From contig JAILCJ010000064.1 of assembly GCA_024680445.1 (NCBI GenBank), positions 1-8,123 of the forward strand: DNA of 8,123 bases, in the 5' to 3' direction. Within the stretch, counting starts at the first letter, position 1. Every line of letters starts with the position of its first letter. Shown here in pieces: positions 6,229 to 8,123 of the stretch. The stretch is from Campylobacter sp. GTDB lineage: Bacteria > Campylobacterota > Campylobacteria > Campylobacterales > Campylobacteraceae. The translations under genes were made by a program, and so were the position numbers. Under the pieces are notes generated by a model. It saw only the letters and a program-made list of their open reading frames with translations. It had not been told where the DNA came from and did no database searches.

Positions 6229-6269
6229 ATCAAATTTGATAAATTTAAGCAATCAAATTTGATAAATTT
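6229..6269. repeat. Two direct copies of an 18-bp palindrome-containing repeat
   Basis: ATCAAATTTGATAAATTT occurs at 6229-6246 and again, identically, at 6252-6269, with a 23-bp period (about two helical turns). Each contains the palindrome ATCAAATTTGAT (extended to TATCAAATTTGATA at 6228-6241). The pair lies between the ruvC stop and the panB promoter. It may be an operator pair for panB, or part of the ruvC 3' end. The same 12-mer is present at 332-343. Confidence 0.6.
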
Positions 6270-6277
6270 CACAAAAT

Positions 6278-6757
6278 TTAGCCATTTTTTATACGCACAT
6301 TATATGCATGCGTTAGTGCTATGGCGATAGCATCGGTAACATCAAGGGGTTTTATGTCTTTTGTGATACCAAGCATTTTTTTAACCATAAAAGCGACTTG
6401 TTGTTTTGTTGCTTTGCCATTTCCGGTAACGGTTTTTTTAACTTGCAAGGGGGTGTATTCGGCAAAATCGCCGTGAAGTTGCAGGATTTTAAGGCTTAAA
6501 GCACCACGAAATTGAGCAAGTTTTAACACTGTTTTTGGGTTAAAAGCAAAAAATATATCCTCTATGGCAACCTCATCAAATTCATAACTTTTAAAAATCA
6601 TATCCAAACCTTCGCAAAGTTCGGTAATCTGGTATTGTAAGCGATTTGGTTTTATTTTGATAAGTCCAGCTTCTATCAAGCTTGTTTTTTTCACGGTTTT
6701 TTCAACTATCGCATAGCCGCAGTTTAACGACCCTGGGTCGATTCCAAGTATTTTCAT
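6278..6757 (-). CDS. ruvC: Crossover junction endodeoxyribonuclease RuvC
   Basis: A 159-residue Holliday-junction resolvase that dimerises on four-way junctions and cuts two opposed strands, working with the RuvAB branch-migration motor. The four acidic catalytic residues expected for the RNase H-like fold are present: Asp7 in [16 protein letters not shown], Glu66 in VAIED, and Asp139/Asp142 in [10 protein letters not shown]. The central [19 protein letters not shown] and [19 protein letters not shown] blocks are characteristic. Start choice: an in-frame ATG at 6790 would add 11 residues ([11 protein letters not shown]) and run through two DnaA boxes. The ATG at 6757 has AAAGG 5 nt upstream (6763-6767) and gives the family N-terminus, so it is preferred. 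The gene diverges from dnaA across the origin; its promoter must lie within or beyond the DnaA-box cluster. Confidence 0.95.
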   Translation of the reverse strand: MKILGIDPGSLNCGYAIVEKTVKKTSLIEAGLIKIKPNRLQYQITELCEGLDMIFKSYEFDEVAIEDIFFAFNPKTVLKLAQFRGALSLKILQLHGDFAEYTPLQVKKTVTGNGKATKQQVAFMVKKMLGITKDIKPLDVTDAIAIALTHAYNVRIKNG

Positions 6758-6770
6758 GACAACCTTTACC

Positions 6771-6813
6771 TTATTCACATATTTATTCACATTGTGAATA
6801 AGTATTTTTCACA
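6771..6813. promoter_or_regulatory. DnaA-box cluster (four boxes)
   Basis: Three perfect TTATTCACA boxes occur at 6771-6779 (+), 6783-6791 (+) and 6793-6801 (-). A fourth, TTTTTCACA at 6805-6813 (+), has one mismatch. Boxes two and three form a 19-bp perfect palindrome around a single T. The TTCACA core is the form expected for epsilonproteobacterial DnaA. Four boxes in 43 bp next to dnaA are far beyond chance and mark the origin and the dnaA/ruvC regulatory region. Confidence 0.88.
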
Positions 6814-6841
6814 ATTTAAATTTCTTTTATTAAAATTAAGA

Positions 6842-6847
6842 TACAAT
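6842..6847 (+). promoter_or_regulatory. Candidate -10 of the dnaA promoter
   Basis: TACAAT within the AT-rich stretch is one base from TATAAT. It would start RNA near 6854, leaving ~31 nt before the TTG start. The DnaA boxes lie ~30-70 bp upstream, so autoregulation by DnaA is plausible, and transcription would pass through the unwinding region. Confidence 0.35.
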
Positions 6848-6884
6848 ATTAAACTTACGATTTTAATACAAAAAAGGTTTATTT

Positions 6885-8123
6885 TTGCTTGTAAATGAAA
6901 TTTTAGAAATGCTTCGCGATAAAATCTCTCCAAAAGAGTATGATTTATACATAAAACAATTAAAATTTAATGAAAAATCATCAAGCGATAACAATGTAGT
7001 TTTCAACGCTCCAAACGAATTTATCGCTAAATTTATAAAAACAAAATACTCAGATAAAATTTCATATCTTTACGAAGTAAAAACAGGCAAAAAACCTCAA
7101 ATCACTATAAGCACTCCACTTAGACGAAATACCCAAAAATCCAGCAGAGTCGATGTAAAAAAGATAAAAAATACCGACCTTATACAAGATCATACCTTTG
7201 AAAATTTCGTTATCGGTGAAACAAATCAATTTGCCTATTTTATCTCCAAAGAAGTCGCTCAAAAACCCGGCGTTTCATACAATCCACTATTTATCTACGG
7301 CGAAAGCGGACTTGGCAAAACTCACCTTTTACACTCCATAGGCAATTATTGCTTAAACATGGGAAAAAGCGTCATTTGTATAACAAGTGAAGTTTTTATG
7401 AACGATTTTATATATAACCTTAAAAACACTATGATGGAAAAATTTCGTGAAAAATACCGCAGTTGCGATATTTTGTTGCTTGATGATGTGCAGTTTTTAG
7501 GAAAAACTAGCGAAATTCAAAACGAATTTTTTAATACTTTTAACGAAATTTATGGCAAAAAAGGTCAAATAGTCATGACCTCAGATAAGCCACCAAAAAC
7601 TCTAAAAGGTTTTGAAACAAGGCTTATAACACGTTTTGAATCGGGTTCTATCGCCGATATCACACCACCGGATTTAGCCACAAAAATAGCTATTATTCAA
7701 AAAAAATGTGAGATAAATAACATATCTTTAAGCCCAGATATCATTAATTATATAAGCACAAATTTAGGCGATAATATCCGAGAAATACAAGGCGTTATCA
7801 ACAATATAAAAGCTTATAAAACCATGTTAAACGAAGAAATCACTCTTGAACTTGCTAAAAATATCACAAAAGATTTATTAAAAGAAAAAATGGAAAATAT
7901 AAGCTTAGAAAGAATTATTCAAATAGTTTGCAAAGAAGAAAATATAAAACCAAGCGATATAAAAAGCAAAACCAGAGTAAAAAATGTCGTCAAAGCTAGA
8001 CAAATAGCCATTTATCTTATCAGAAATCTAACATCAAATTCTATGCCACAAATCGCAAATTATTTTAATATGGGCGATCATAGCAATGTTAGTAAAAATA
8101 TCAAAAAGATAAACGAACTAATA
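6885..8123 (+). CDS. dnaA: Chromosomal replication initiator DnaA (3' end beyond window)
   Basis: The first 413 codons of DnaA; no stop is reached. DnaA binds boxes at oriC, forms an ATP-dependent filament and melts the origin. Domain I is ~1-65 (EILEMLRDKISPKEYDLYI, later FNAPNEFIAKFIKTKY). The linker is short and Lys-rich (~66-104). The AAA+ domain from ~105 has Walker A GESGLGKTH with Lys145, Walker B LLLDDVQF with Asp200/Asp201, sensor 1 MTSDKPP, and an ETRLITRFESG arginine-finger region (~244-254). Domain IV from ~338 ends in the signature MGDHSNVSKNIKKI (396-409). Start choice: TTG at 6885 with AAGG 7 nt upstream gives full alignment of domain I. The next in-frame ATG (6909) has no ribosome-binding site and would remove eight residues. 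About 20-35 residues are probably missing at the C-terminus. The signature reads DHSNV where many DnaAs have DHTTV or DHTAI. Confidence 0.96.
   Translation, partial: MLVNEILEMLRDKISPKEYDLYIKQLKFNEKSSSDNNVVFNAPNEFIAKFIKTKYSDKISYLYEVKTGKKPQITISTPLRRNTQKSSRVDVKKIKNTDLIQDHTFENFVIGETNQFAYFISKEVAQKPGVSYNPLFIYGESGLGKTHLLHSIGNYCLNMGKSVICITSEVFMNDFIYNLKNTMMEKFREKYRSCDILLLDDVQFLGKTSEIQNEFFNTFNEIYGKKGQIVMTSDKPPKTLKGFETRLITRFESGSIADITPPDLATKIAIIQKKCEINNISLSPDIINYISTNLGDNIREIQGVINNIKAYKTMLNEEITLELAKNITKDLLKEKMENISLERIIQIVCKEENIKPSDIKSKTRVKNVVKARQIAIYLIRNLTSNSMPQIANYFNMGDHSNVSKNIKKINELI

Larger units (their letters stand above)
6758..6884. other. oriC: Putative replication origin (oriC, dnaA-proximal part)
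   Basis: This 127-bp divergent intergenic region between ruvC and dnaA contains the DnaA-box cluster at 6771-6813. It is followed by a stretch of almost pure A/T (about 6814-6870, with only isolated G or C) that would serve as the DNA unwinding element. The order boxes, AT-rich stretch, dnaA start fits an oriC1 upstream of dnaA. Several epsilonproteobacteria also have a second box cluster downstream of dnaA; the window ends before that point, so a bipartite origin cannot be judged. Confidence 0.82.

Noticed and set aside
6229..6269. Considered as a CRISPR array or iteron-type origin
   Set aside because: Only two copies, 5-bp spacing between them, no cas or rep gene, and the unit is a simple AT-rich palindrome also found elsewhere in intergenic DNA.
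6265..6273. AATTTCACA near the ruvC stop as a fifth DnaA box
   Set aside because: Only the TTCACA core matches, with three mismatches in the other positions, and it lies ~500 bp from the cluster on the far side of ruvC.
7062..7262. Minus-strand 66-codon open frame
   Set aside because: Antisense to the dnaA coding region, hydrophobic aromatic-rich shadow protein.

Overview
The window looks like the chromosome-origin region of an AT-rich Campylobacter-type epsilonproteobacterium. The evidence is the divergent ruvC/dnaA pair flanking a cluster of TTATTCACA-type DnaA boxes, DnaA and RuvC sequences of epsilonproteobacterial character, very AT-rich short intergenic regions, and promoter signals dominated by an extended -10 (TGnTAnnAT) with little visible -35. 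In C. jejuni ruvC is likewise the last gene before dnaA, but the neighbours here (panB and a giant LplT-PlsC-Aas fusion) do not match my recollection of C. jejuni. A non-jejuni Campylobacter lineage is therefore my inference; the species cannot be fixed from this stretch.

Layout, left to right. (1) Positions 1-447 hold no convincing gene. There are three short inverted repeats near the edge, a perfect TATAAT facing out of the window to the left, AT-rich filler, and two candidate promoters for the next gene. (2) 454-975 (+) encodes a SlyB/Pcp-like glycine-zipper outer-membrane lipoprotein. A hairpin terminator separates it from the convergent 1026-1502 (-) gene, a small exported protein with four cysteines in the mature part. 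(3) A divergent promoter region leads to 1611-1829 (+), a 72-residue helix-turn-helix protein, which ends at a second strong hairpin shared with the next, convergent gene. (4) 1870-5286 (-) encodes an 1138-residue fusion: an LplT-like lysophospholipid flippase, a PlsC-type acyltransferase and an acyl-ACP synthetase, a one-polypeptide lysophospholipid uptake and repair machine. (5) 5383-6177 (-) is panB (pantothenate/CoA pathway). (6) 6278-6757 (-) is ruvC (Holliday junction resolvase). (7) 6758-6884 is the putative oriC: four DnaA boxes, two of them forming a 19-bp perfect palindrome, followed by an AT-rich stretch. (8) 6885 to the right edge (+) is dnaA, starting at TTG and cut by the window end after 413 codons.

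Functionally the right third is replication initiation and recombination. The middle is phospholipid repair and CoA precursor synthesis, which share acyl-carrier chemistry but show no sign of a dedicated operon. The left third is envelope proteins and a small DNA-binding protein. I do not see a phage, CRISPR array, insertion sequence, tRNA or toxin-antitoxin system. The most unusual items are the three-domain fusion, the compact origin pressed against the ruvC ribosome-binding site, and a recurrent ATCAAATTTGAT palindrome lying next to several predicted promoters.
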